Part shown: piece after piece, positions 11,668 to 20,935 of the stretch
How the letters are laid out: every line of letters starts with the position of its first letter
Numbering within the stretch: position 1 is the first letter of the stretch
DNA from: Tremella fuciformis
Taxonomy: Eukaryota; Basidiomycota; Tremellomycetes; Tremellales; Tremellaceae
Assembly (NCBI GenBank): GCA_032768795.1
Contig: CP136494.1
Coordinates: 1,240,001 to 1,304,000 of the forward strand
Direction of reading: 5' to 3'
DNA: 64,000 nucleotides
Program-made: the position numbers and the translations under genes
Notes under the pieces: model-generated
Databases searched by the model: none
What the model was told of the DNA's origin: nothing
What the model saw: only the letters and a program-made list of their open reading frames with translations

Positions 11668-12440
11668 CTAACGCTGATTGGCGACGCGGTCATTCCTGTC
11701 AGCACCGCCGTAGGACGAGTCACCCTTGAGCGCTCCATACACCGAGCCAGACTCCTGGCGATCAGTTGAGGGCTTGATGGTGTCACGACTGTGCTGTGAG
11801 CGACAGATCCGAGAAGCCTCAAACATACCTCTCCACTGTCTGGTCCGCCTGGGAACGCTGCAGCTCCTTTTGGAGGAGCCGGCAGGAGGGGCCGTATGTG
11901 GTGCACGTGTGCTCGGTGACGTCTTTCCCTTTCACGATACTATATCCCGTTATGTGTTCGTGAGCTACTTGGGGTCTGTGAGGGCCATCCCTCGCCTGAC
12001 ATTCAGCTTGTACCCCTCACGGTACCAGTAGTGGGGCTCACTGTCCGGTAAGAGGCCCGTTCCGATTGGAGTATGTCACATTCGGAGCCGTAGGCAGTGC
12101 AGATCGTGAGCTTGAAGGACCTGTCCTCGACTGTGAGGAAGCGGTCTACATGCCAGTGAGGTTCCCTGTTGAGTTCGCTCACTTCCCGCCAGACCTCCTC
12201 ACAATGGTCTTCGCCTGGCATGGGGGTAAAAAAGCTGGGGATGTCAGGGCCGGGCGAAGGGGGAGCCGACTGCCAGACGGATCCCTCTCCATCGAAAGAG
12301 TCATGGCCCCATTGCCCATTGACCCCGTCGTACCCTTCGTCCTCATACGCGGACTCCTCATCATCTGAGAATTCGTTTCGGGCAGCTACCCGCCGTTCGT
12401 CACCAGAACGGCGATTGTACAAGGTGTCGTGAAAGTCCAT
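11668..12440 (-). CDS. HxH/CxC-module family protein A (228 aa)
   Basis: Exons 12042-12440, 11829-11995 and 11668-11788 close in phase to 228 residues. The N-terminal 85 residues are acidic and probably disordered. Two copies of a module follow: PHWH ... CTAYGSEC and AHEH ... CTTYGPSC, each an H-x-H pair, about 22 residues of mixed strand-like sequence, then C-x6-C. The repeats meet near an intron, as in paralogue C. The C-terminus is polar (motif SSYGGADRNDR). I do not recognise the family. An alternative start lies at 12509. It is the first of three related genes in this block. Confidence 0.6.
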
Positions 12441-12854
12441 AGCGAAAGCTTTCGGCGAGTGTGAAGGAGGCAGACAATGTGGACGGAGAAATGACGGGAA
12501 GAGGTCCACTGAGGCGCTCCTGCTTCATGCCTAGTTCTTATACGTGAACCAAGAAGGAGGAGGAAGATGACGGGCATGCGCACGACACGCAACATCTCCC
12601 AATACATGCCTCACAGCGCCCATTCCTTGTTCATCCTTTGTGAACGTGCCCGTGCCAATGCGAGCTCACTGCCCTGGTCCCTTGTGACTCGGAAATCACC
12701 CCATCGCACCCCTTCGACTTATTTAGATGATCAGTGCCAGGGGCTGCAACAGACACATGAGACATCGCAACGATCGCAGTTGTCGATGTTAGATGAGAAG
12801 TGATAGCGAGCACGACTTATGAGGCGAGGCTGCTTTCAGCTCCTCCTTTAGGAA

Positions 12855-13360
12855 ATGCCCGTCAGGCCTCTCAGTGGAAGACCCACTCCTGCCTTGTGTA
12901 GCGAGTCCTACAATGACGCCAGGGAGCTGGTATCTGACTTGTACCGAAAGCCGCCACAGCCGGAGGGTGCTCTGTTAAGTCATTGCGCACCGTTCTATCG
13001 CCTGCTGGAGATCAAGACTAGCTTAGCTACCAAAGGATCGTCGTGCTCTGTGAGGTACGCGTCATTCATACGCCTTCGGACACACAGCCTTGACGATTTA
13101 GTCCGAAGCATTTTTTCACGCGGAATGATCCATCCTAGGGGAGAACGCCTTTATTGGTCATTTTGGGAAAATGTCAACATGCTTTCTCCCGCGTCTTGAT
13201 GCGCACGGAGGAAGTTATGCGAGGAGCAGTGCACGGACGGACATGCCTGCACATAGGGCTTCCAAAAAGCCGAGCACAGTTCCTCTCGCCTAGGTGGTGG
13301 AGGGGAGAATTGACGAGCAGGCCGCGCATCGCTAGGTCAGCGACACGTCCAGGTCAGTGA
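12855..13360 (+). pseudogene. Plus-strand family, copy 1 (probably degenerate)
   Basis: An open frame (12855-13199) ends in SLDDLVRSIFSRGM, matched at 15507-15560 by SLDELVHSMVSRGM. In the ungapped alignment many differences are third-position and synonymous (CTT/CTA, TTA/TTG, GTC/GTT, GGA/GGG, CAT/CAC), so this strand and frame have been under protein-level selection. Downstream similarity continues into an RVLMRTEE motif, but in another frame, because this copy is about 13 bases shorter than copy 2. Either an intron differs or the copy is broken. Function unknown. Confidence 0.4.
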
Positions 13361-13852
13361 GCGACTGATAACCCCGTCACCCGACCTTTTCTATCTCTGC
13401 CGTTCTACCTCCACCGGAGGGTGTCTCCTATGAACTACAGGGTGTTGACAAAACGGCTGCCGTCAACCTCAATTCATGGGACTCAATCTACGGGGCTCAG
13501 GACAGTCTCTGGGCGTGAGCCCTGTATATGTCACCCCAGTCTCCTCCTCTACGTCTACTTATGCTTCTCCTTGGACAACATCGACGAGGCTTGAGCTCCA
13601 GGGCCGTCACGACCACTCAAGGCTCAACAAAGGTGCTCGATCAACAAGGAGGTGCTATATGCATGACAGGCGTGTTGAGCAAATAAGAAGGTGGTAGAGG
13701 TGCGTTGGTCGGTCACAAAGGCGTGGCGAGGTGACACGGGGAAACGAGTGGGCATCGATGGTGGTAGAACGAGTCCGAAAGAATGCATAATGATCGAGAG
13801 ATAGAATTCTTTATCTACATGGAATAAAAGCGTGCAGAATGTGTCATCAAGG
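13361..13852. other. Non-coding spacer in the duplicated block
   Basis: No open frame with support from paralogy or motifs was found. It lies between the 3' ends of a plus-strand family copy and of paralogue B, so it should contain convergent 3' ends. Confidence 0.4.
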
Positions 13853-14363
13853 TTAAGCCTTCTTAGAGCCTGGCATGAAATAAGCCAGAAACGGTGAGCC
13901 TACTACTGTTTCGAAAGCGGGGCCTTGAGCCTTGACCGGCAACCCGTTCTCAAAGTCGACATCCCAGGCAAGCCTGTAATCCTCGCGACTGACTACTATG
14001 TCCGAAGCGGCCGATTCTTGATTGTCCCAAAAATTCAGGCGCATCCGCAACCTGTAGGGACAATCTGACCCTACATCGCATTCCTCGTCAGTGGCCATGT
14101 GGCGAGTAGAGCGCGTCCACTTGAACGAGATCGAGTGGTGATGACGCTTCTGAGGGGATCAGCGCACCCTCGCTCAATGAGCTCACCGAGAATTCGCTCT
14201 CATCAGCTGGGCGACCCATAATGACATCCGGATCGGTGTGTATGGTCGAGCCAGCAATATAGTGCGTCACGACATCCCTACTAGGCCACACCCACGCTGA
14301 TAGTGACGCTGATAGTGACGCTGATAGTGAAGCCCAGAAGCCGGTTGACTGACTCATGTTCAA
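13853..14363 (-). CDS. HxH/CxC-module family protein B (157 aa)
   Basis: Exons 14187-14363 and 13853-14149 join across a 37-nt intron (GTGAGC ... CTGATC ... CAG). The N-terminus contains SLSA repeats from a 12-bp tandem repeat, then an RDVVTHYIAG segment matched in paralogue C. After the intron comes the module KRHHHS ... CDVGSDCPY followed by RMRLNFWDNQ, closely like the QVRVFWHDQQ part of C. The second module is degenerate and lacks the cysteines. A second possible start is the Met two residues in (14357). No signal peptide is clear. Function unknown. Confidence 0.62.
14295..14330. repeat. Three tandem copies of a 12-bp unit
   Basis: The unit CGCTGATAGTGA occurs three times without change. 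It lies in the first exon of paralogue B and encodes repeated Ser-Leu-Ser-Ala on the minus strand. Its length is a multiple of three, so copy number can vary without breaking the frame. Confidence 0.9.
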
Positions 14364-15301
14364 GCCTTAGTTGCTTCGAGAGGATGATGCCCGTGTGGGT
14401 ATCGCCGTGAGTGAAATAATATTATGGAAACTACTGTCGCATGATGAGATGACCTGCTCGTATTTATATGGCTCAGGAGCCCACTGCTTGCTGCAGCTGC
14501 GCAGCTCACCTTTCAGACGTGTTTGCTAATGGTGGCGCTATTGCCATATTTTGGAGATCCTCTCATCGTGCTATTGCCAACGCTCAGATGGTCTGCAATG
14601 CTCACTTTCCACATATATCGAATTTCGACCGTGCATGTGCAAATCTTCTTCCTGCTGTGTGATTCGTTGCAGATCATATACTGCCTTAAAGGTGGGTCGA
14701 TGGTCTTCGTTGCGATAGCATTCTCCGTGCGTCAGCAGCCAAGCGTGAAAAGCCGACGCTTCAAGTGGCAATCAGGTTCGAAACAAGGCGTGATTGCTGT
14801 GAAGAAGCGCGGGATTCTTGAACAAAAGTGACCGATGCAACTCGATTGCTAAACCTCGAGACAATTTGATCAGATCGCTGTTTTACGAACTCTTAAGAGC
14901 CAACATGAGAGCGCCACTTTCGCAAATCCGAGCAATGTCATTTCAAAGGGTGGAAGTGCGTTGATGGATGCGAAGATGCCTCTTAGCTGCAGCTGCAACA
15001 GGAGGCACGACTGACCATGCTCATTCAGTCGCTCGAATTGCAATTGATGACCTCTTCGTCTCGCGGAAGATTCCAAACGGTCAATCGCACTGCCTCGAGC
15101 TGATTGTGCAAAGTCGCCCACGTATCAATGGAGCCTCTTGGACAGAACTGAGGCCGCCCTCCTCCGGTGCGTTGTCCGGAGATAGCAGACGCTTGAGGCT
15201 GGCAAATCGGAGGGCTGACCTTCGCACTGTGTGACTACTTAGCAACCGGCGGGCGACTGATTCGTTGACGAGGAGCGACGCCTTCACAATATCAGCTGAC
15301 T
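14364..15301. other. Spacer, no supported gene
   Basis: Short open frames on both strands lack matches to the paralogues or to known motifs. The part next to 14364 is upstream of paralogue B and should contain its promoter. I see no CxC module or plus-strand family signature here. Confidence 0.35.
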
Positions 15302-15681
15302 ATGGACTTGATGGTGGATGAATACGAGGAAGACTTCTACCTCGATCCGGTTCAAAGCGTTCTACGAAGTGCTATCTGCTACATGACTGCTCCTTATGTA
15401 CCAGTGTCATTCATTATAGTCGATCTTCGTATGTGCGCAGCGTTAAAGCCTCTACGATCCGGCATCTACGACTGAGACGGTTCAGTGCTCCCCGATCCAT
15501 CGCAAGGCCTTGGACGTCCAGCCTAGACGAGTTGGTTCACAGCATGGTCTCACGCGGGATGCTCCACTCTAAGGAACAGCGCCGTTATTGTGCATTTTTG
15601 ACAGTATCCCGTCGTTCTTCAGGTGATCCTACTTCCCGCGTCTTGCTACGGACCGAAGGGTCCTTGTGGAAATGGATATAG
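15302..15681 (+). CDS. Plus-strand family, copy 2, structure unresolved
   Basis: Two coding-like pieces are present. The first starts at ATG 15302 (MDLMVDEYEEDFY, acidic) and is open to 15475. The second runs to the stop near 15681 and contains SLDELVHSMVSRGM and RVLLRTEGS, paralogous to copy 1. Between them a GTATGT donor near 15430 and a GGTTCAG acceptor near 15486 mark a likely intron. The same boundary (CTAG followed by TGCTCCCCGATCC) recurs at about 16985-17003, in a third copy cut off by the glycoprotein gene. The reading phase across this junction could not be closed, so the full protein is not defined. Function unknown. Confidence 0.35.
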
Positions 15682-15886
15682 ATACATCAATGCATTCCCA
15701 TGAGGATATCTAAAGAGCCGATCAAATGCCCCTTTGGCTTAAGTCGTCGAGGGCAGAAATGACGACGAGGCCGCGCATTGATCGAACGGCAGGTCCAAGA
15801 AACGTGAAAAGGAACTTGTGAAGAGGGCATTGGCGACCATGATGATGTGCGTCATATCATCACGCACTTCGTCAGAGTATTGCAGG

Positions 15887-16489
15887 CTACTGCGTCTTCT
15901 CGGTATCTTCAAGTGTCCCAGGGTTTTCAGCGACAAGCTCCGGCACCATGACCAAGTGACCAGAGCTGGGCTTTCGGCAATTGAACGTGTACCCACATGT
16001 CCCCGGAGAGGAGGCACACTTGGTAGTTGATAGCGAGACTATGCGGCCCTGGTCAATGCCCACCTGCCACTGATGCTCGTGCTTGGTGCTTTCAGCTGAG
16101 TCAAGTCTTCGTTAGCCAGAACAGGACCTACGTGCTTCGTCACGCCCTGTTGGTCGTGCCAGAATACACGGACCTGTGATTGATAAGGACAGCCGGACTC
16201 TAGCAGGCACGTTTCATGATCACCGCTGGGCTTGTAGAATCCTACGCGGCTACCGGAGTCACTGAGGGCAGTGAAGCTGTGTTTGTGCGGGACCTTTCCG
16301 CATCAGCACTCGACGGAGTGTGAAGGTACTCACTTCATACTTGCCCAGAGTCTTGTCAGACTCGGAAGCGGGCTTCCACGCCTTATATCCAGCGGACTGC
16401 ATGTACCGATCATCGGCACGGAGCGTCTGGTCTGGGCCAATGACATGCGTGGCGTCTCTGCCATCAACAAGGGATGCTGTCGTAGACAT
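15887..16489 (-). CDS. HxH/CxC-module family protein C (170 aa)
   Basis: Exons 16334-16489, 16132-16293 and 15887-16081 close in phase 0 to 170 residues. The N-terminus (RDATHVIGP) matches paralogue B. Module 1 is VPHKHSF ... CLLESGCPY with the shared QVRVFW strand. Module 2 is HEHQWQVGIDQG ... CASSPGTC followed by GYTFNC. The C-terminal LVMVPE resembles LAYFMPG of B. Both genes share the intron position before module 1. The last junction (acceptor AAG at 16082) is the least certain. The proteins are small, without visible membrane helix or signal peptide; function unknown. Confidence 0.58.
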
Positions 16490-16988
16490 GCTGCAGGGCT
16501 TGCTCTGAGCAAAGTGGAGGTCAAGTTGGGGATCTGGTCGGCTTGAGCAGGCAGCAGATCGTTATATAAGTCTTTGTGCACCTTCCTCGCTTGGGATAAC
16601 GGATCGCCTTCAAACAAAGCAGAGCTAAGCCTCCTTTCAGCGATGCATCGTAAGCCGTTGAGGTGTCAGGATGTGCGATGGTCGTCCCTTTTTTCCGAGG
16701 CGCACAGGTCATCGTCAAGATTCGCTCTGGCTCCACCAGCAAAGCTCTGACGCATGGGTACAGAGCGTCATGCTTCCATTTGCTTGTGAAACACGTTGGT
16801 GGGGCTTTTGTGCATCTTCTCATGCTGAACTCTCCACGAGGTGGAACGCCGAAAGAAGAGCAAGCCCTAAGCGTTCGTGATTCGCTAGATGCTACATATG
16901 CTGCGTGTATGCACGTTTCATTATACTCGATTTCTGTACTTATGCAGCGCCAATGCCTCTAATTCCCGGCATCTAAGATTGAGAGAAT
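16490..16988. other. Remnant of a third copy of the plus-strand family
   Basis: Bases about 16905-17003 align with 15400-15505, including the end of an exon, the intron with its acceptor and the first bases of the next exon. The similarity stops where the neighbouring glycoprotein gene begins. The rest of the interval has open frames on both strands but no further support. Confidence 0.45.
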
Positions 16989-18042
16989 CTAGTGCTCCCC
17001 GATCCAGCGTCCTTTGACAGCCGCCACATTCCTTCTTTCTGGCGATCCGCTGGCGCTGACCGTCGCAGCGGTCGTCGGCGAGTTGGTGGGGATGCTGATG
17101 TTGGTGGGGACAGACGAGAATGACGGAGGCGCAACGGTGGCGTTGCCGGGCAGGATGGTCATGTTGCCAACCACAATGGTGTAGGGATATGTCGAGTTGT
17201 CTGCGACCTCGGTAATGTTGGTCGGCAACGTCCCGTTGGTGGTGATATTATAGCCTTCGGCGGCGCAGATGCCGTCGAGATATTGGTTCAAGGTGTAATT
17301 GCTCGCAATGGAGTAGTTGCCGACGCTGGGATATTCCTGTTCGACTAGGTCGAGGGCGGCAAAGATGCACTCGGAGCAAAGGGCAGTCGGCGGGATCATC
17401 TCGAGTGTCTGTAGGGCGGTCGAGTTGGCACCGAGAGCGACTGTGAGGACATACGGGACGGTGAGGTTGGCCCCAAGGTAAGCGGATAGCTCTGTAAGCA
17501 GGGATGTGGCGCAGAAGGTTCCGTTGGTCTCGTTGTAGCCGCCCGAAGAGATGGGGATGGTGGCGTTTGGCGCGTTGAATGGGTCGCTGGTTTTCAAGCA
17601 TGCAATCTCCCGTGCGAGGGGGTACAGGCCAAAGATGTCCTCGATGGTCGCGTTCGACACGCCGGCGTTGGACAGGTCAGACTGGCAGCCTGTGATGAGG
17701 GCCTGCGCTGTCGATGCCAGAGTGGCATTGCTACACGGATTTGAGGCGCATGTGTCGGCGAGCCAGGTGTCGATGGGGGCGATGACTGAGGAGTTGGAGG
17801 TGAAGACGGGCACGAGGGCCGAGAAATCGAGACATTGAGCGAAAGATGAGTTGGTGGCGAGACTCAAGACCGTCGACTGGCATGAAGGTGAAAGGCTGTG
17901 CATAAGCTGAATAGCCCGTTTATGGTATCTGCTCTAGGCAAACTCACTAGGAGAGGACGGTGGAAGCGATGGACTCTGCACTCTGTGCGTATGCAGCAGA
18001 TGCGAGGAGAGCTCCGGTAGTGGCGAATCGTGCGGCACGCAT
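16989..18042 (-). CDS. Secreted N-glycosylated cysteine-rich protein, DUF7729-like (333 aa)
   Basis: Exons 17948-18042 and 16989-17895 join across a 52-nt intron. Residues 1-20 (MRAARFATTGALLASAAYAQ) are a typical signal peptide ending in Ala-x-Ala. The mature part has about a dozen N-x-S/T sequons and regularly spaced cysteines in C-x-C-like contexts (SPCNS, CSNATL, LCSECIF), the pattern of fungal secreted proteins grouped as DUF7729. The C-terminal 50 residues are Ser/Thr/Pro-rich without a strong GPI signal. It should act in the cell wall or outside the cell; the role is unknown. Its last bases overlap a repeated fragment of the upstream duplicated block. Confidence 0.7.
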
Positions 18043-18420
18043 CTTTGAGATATGAGAGGTGTTCGGACTCGAATAAAGGTAGACAGGCCTGACCTTATCA
18101 GCGTAGCTCTTACGGGGCGAATTTCTGCGGGTGTCCCTGGAACGAAAACGGTAAATGGGGGAATTAAATAAGAAAATTCCGGCCATTCTGATTTCATCAG
18201 CACAATCCTAATATGCATTGTGTCCTTGCCAAATTGCCTTTCATCAGAGAATAAAGATCTATGCATGAGGCTGATGCATGGAATGATCTCTGTAGCAGAA
18301 CCAATCGCCTACATAGCTACTGCCATACCCTGCCCTATCATTGCACCAAAATGGTTACAATAGCGCAAGTCTGACAAGACTGCAATAGGCTTGCCAGGTG
18401 GCAGCTGTGACATAGCCCCT
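18043..18420. other. Upstream region of the glycoprotein gene
   Basis: The leader keeps an open frame upstream of the chosen Met, but that part shows no signal-peptide character, so it is treated as untranslated. No other gene was seen. Base composition becomes more AT-rich toward the hairpin cluster that follows. Confidence 0.35.
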
Positions 18421-18625
18421 GTGACCAGCTTGGCATGCCTATGATCATCTGATCAGCCTAGCATGCCCAACAAGCACTTGCGCATCTCTTGATGAAGTGC
18501 TTTAGCTTGCAACTAATCAATGTTCTACAGTACATCCGGCTTTGCCGGATGCTTGACCCGTAAGGGCTGCGATGGCTGCGCCGCTAGGCGCAAGGGGGGG
18601 TCTTGGGGGGGTGTCCCACCCCCCC
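18421..18625. repeat. Cluster of perfect hairpins with G7/C7 arms
   Basis: Several short perfect inverted repeats follow each other: AAGCACTT at 18472-18479 with its complement at 18495-18502; CATCCGGC at 18533-18540 with GCCGGATG at 18544-18551 (3-base loop); and a 9-bp stem made of G7TG and CAC7 at 18605-18625 (3-base loop). Near 18430-18470 there is also a TGATCA-TC-TGATCA palindrome. The cluster sits in an AT-richer spacer and has no coding potential. It looks like an inserted element rather than ordinary spacer. Confidence 0.55.
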
Positions 18626-19281
18626 ATGTCTAACGGAACCAAAGAACAAGGAATTGCATTAGGTTTTCCAAATTGCCTGAGAACCAATAACTTGAATACC
18701 TGATTAGAAATTCAGAGCTAAAAAAGAATTGAAATAACGAGCTACGCCCTATCGCGCACTTTCCTGCACGATCTACCTAGTATGCTCGAGGCCGAGACTT
18801 TGTCTACGGGTTCATACGTCACCTTACTCGTACAAGTCAAAGACCCTGGAAGGGATTGTCCCGTAGCACCACTCGTGCCTTTCTGCCACTCTACTTCTGG
18901 CTTCTTTCAAGCAATGACCCGACGAACCAACCCACGCCGAGCAGAGTATAGCTAGCTGTCCAGTGACCTGTGCATGTCTGGCGACGATGAAACTCCTTGC
19001 CTGGCAACCACACGCTTGGGACATACAGTAGCTGTCATGCTCCACGATAGCCTCGACCCAAAGAGCGTCTAGAAGAGAGCAGAAACTTCGGTGGAGCACG
19101 TCAGGCTACATACGTCATGTCCGACGGCGATCTCCTCACCCTGACCAAACGATACCTTGGGCCCTCGGACCCTTACCAACATAGGCGTGCAACGCCCCTC
19201 GGATCCGAAACAAGTCACCTGCTCCCTTGTCCAACGAGCGTGTCAAGCAGCTCTTCAGTGTCGCCTTCATCTCATCGCGCG
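18626..19281. other. Spacer and upstream region of the acinus-like gene
   Basis: An open frame runs from ATG 19117 into the acinus-like gene. Its first 55 codons are Ser-rich and lack domain character, so I treat them as 5' leader. The rest shows no gene on either strand. Confidence 0.4.
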
Positions 19282-20883
19282 ATGGCAATCCCACACGTCA
19301 ATGTCAAGCAATTGAAAGTCGCCGAGCTCAAAGAGCAGCTTGAGCTGAGAGGACTAGAGACGACAGGTCTGAAAAAAGACGTCAGTCTCCCCTACAATGC
19401 TGGGGCAGTCGGTGCTCACACGCAGCTTGCGGACCGGTTGCAGAAGGCGCAAGACCTCGACAAGTCGGCAGGGACCGAGCTGGCGCCCGACGCCAGCGTT
19501 GACGATGCACTTCCTCCGAAAGAGGCAGCTGCTGCCATCGCGCAAATGGCGCAGGTGATGGATGGGCCGGCAAAAGAGGCAAGCGAACAGGAGGCTGACG
19601 TGCTCGAGGGCGCTCAAGCTGGGGAGCCTGAGGCGGCGCCGGCTGATTTGGAGGTGGTGGAGGATGGATCCGGAGGTGTTGGGGACGTCATGGTCGACCG
19701 CGAGCCTTCCAGTCCGACCAACGCGGAGGTCCGCGAAACCGCCCAGACCGAACCAGTCGCCCTCGATGCCGAAGTAGCCGGGGTTGTAGCGGAGGCCGAA
19801 GCAAAAGACGCGCTCCCGCTGTCTCCAAAGGCTATTTCTCCTGCATCTGTCCCAATAGAATCTACTGCAGAGGATGCGTCATCGGCAGCAGATCAGTCGC
19901 GACCGAGATCACCGTCTCTCCCGCCCCCTCCTCCCGCTGCAGAAAACCCTACTTCCAGCGCACCCAAGCGATCTGCATCTCCCTTGGCAGGTGCGGCGGC
20001 TTCCGAGGCTGGTCCATCGAAAAGACGCCGACAACGCTCTTTCCCACCTCTTCCGGAGGCGCTTGCCCACCTTGTGCACCCACCGACTTCCGTCCTTCAC
20101 CTCTCCAATCTTCGCCGGCCCCTCTTACTCCCAACACTGCACAGATACGTATTTGTCGACTCCTCACCTCGGCAAGACTATGCCGATCTTCTTCCTTCCG
20201 TCAAAGCGCCGTTTGCTTCGACCGATTACCCCGGTCTCTGGCTGTCAGGCATCAAGTCACACGCTTACGCGGTGTTCGAGTCTGTGGAACAGGCTACAGC
20301 CGCTGCCGAGAGGATAGAAGGGGTACAGTGGCCCGAAGATACCGGTGCCGAAGTCCGAGTCGAGTTTGTTGACGAAGACGTGGTGAAGGGACTGGTGGAA
20401 CGAGAAGAGTTCGCGTGGACGAATGGACGACAAAAGATGACTCTGAAGGTCGACAAGAAGGGTTCCGACCCCGTCGAATACGATTTCCACTTTGAGGGAG
20501 TCTCTGGAGGTCAGGTAGCACGACCGGCGCCTGGTGTTCGGGGCGCGCCATCCGGTCCTGCTGCCGGACCAGGCAGCAGACCGCCGCCACCAGGTGCGCT
20601 GGGTGGAGCGAACGGTATACCTCTGCTTGGTCCGAGAGGCATGCCCATCATGGGCCGTGGAGGTGCGCCGGGCGGCCCAGCTGGAGTGAACATACGGGGA
20701 TTCGGGGGCTCGCAATCAGATCGCCCACCTCCGCTGGCAGACGGACGCGGTGGACCTCTCGGGCGACCTTCTTTCGGCAATGACAGCGGGCGAGGCCAGA
20801 GACCACGATACGCGATGAGGGGGACAAAGACTCGTCCGCGGCTGTTCTGGAAGGAGGGTCCTGGCGCGGCTGCAGCAGCATGA
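19282..20883 (+). CDS. Acinus-like SAP/RRM protein (about 518 aa)
   Basis: Exons 19282-19380 and 19426-20883; removing the in-frame 45-nt intron repairs the SAP domain near residues 6-40 (VKQLKVAELKEQL ... GLETTGLKKD then LADRLQKA). A long acidic, Pro-rich linker follows. Residues about 255-375 form a divergent RRM (TSVLHLSNLRRP, AYAVFESVEQA, VRVEFVDEDV). The C-terminus is Gly/Pro/Arg-rich and ends with TRPRLFWKEGPG, the RNPS1/SAP18-binding motif of acinus. In animals acinus scaffolds the ASAP complex on exon-junction complexes, which suits an intron-dense genome. An alternative upstream Met lies at 19117. Confidence 0.8.
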   Translation: MAIPHVNVKQLKVAELKEQLELRGLETTGLKKDVSLPYNAGAVGAHTQLADRLQKAQDLDKSAGTELAPDASVDDALPPKEAAAAIAQMAQVMDGPAKEASEQEADVLEGAQAGEPEAAPADLEVVEDGSGGVGDVMVDREPSSPTNAEVRETAQTEPVALDAEVAGVVAEAEAKDALPLSPKAISPASVPIESTAEDASSAADQSRPRSPSLPPPPPAAENPTSSAPKRSASPLAGAAASEAGPSKRRRQRSFPPLPEALAHLVHPPTSVLHLSNLRRPLLLPTLHRYVFVDSSPRQDYADLLPSVKAPFASTDYPGLWLSGIKSHAYAVFESVEQATAAAERIEGVQWPEDTGAEVRVEFVDEDVVKGLVEREEFAWTNGRQKMTLKVDKKGSDPVEYDFHFEGVSGGQVARPAPGVRGAPSGPAAGPGSRPPPPGALGGANGIPLLGPRGMPIMGRGGAPGGPAGVNIRGFGGSQSDRPPPLADGRGGPLGRPSFGNDSGRGQRPRYAMRGTKTRPRLFWKEGPGAAAAA

Positions 20884-20935
20884 CAACATAGGATATGCAT
20901 GGCAAGGGATTCACCGACACAGTGTCTGTGCAGGC

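Noticed and set aside
14870..15287. Minus-strand frames between paralogues B and C
   Set aside because: I checked them for the H-x-H and C-x(5-6)-C module and for the N-terminal RD-x-TH motif; neither is present, so no fourth gene is claimed.
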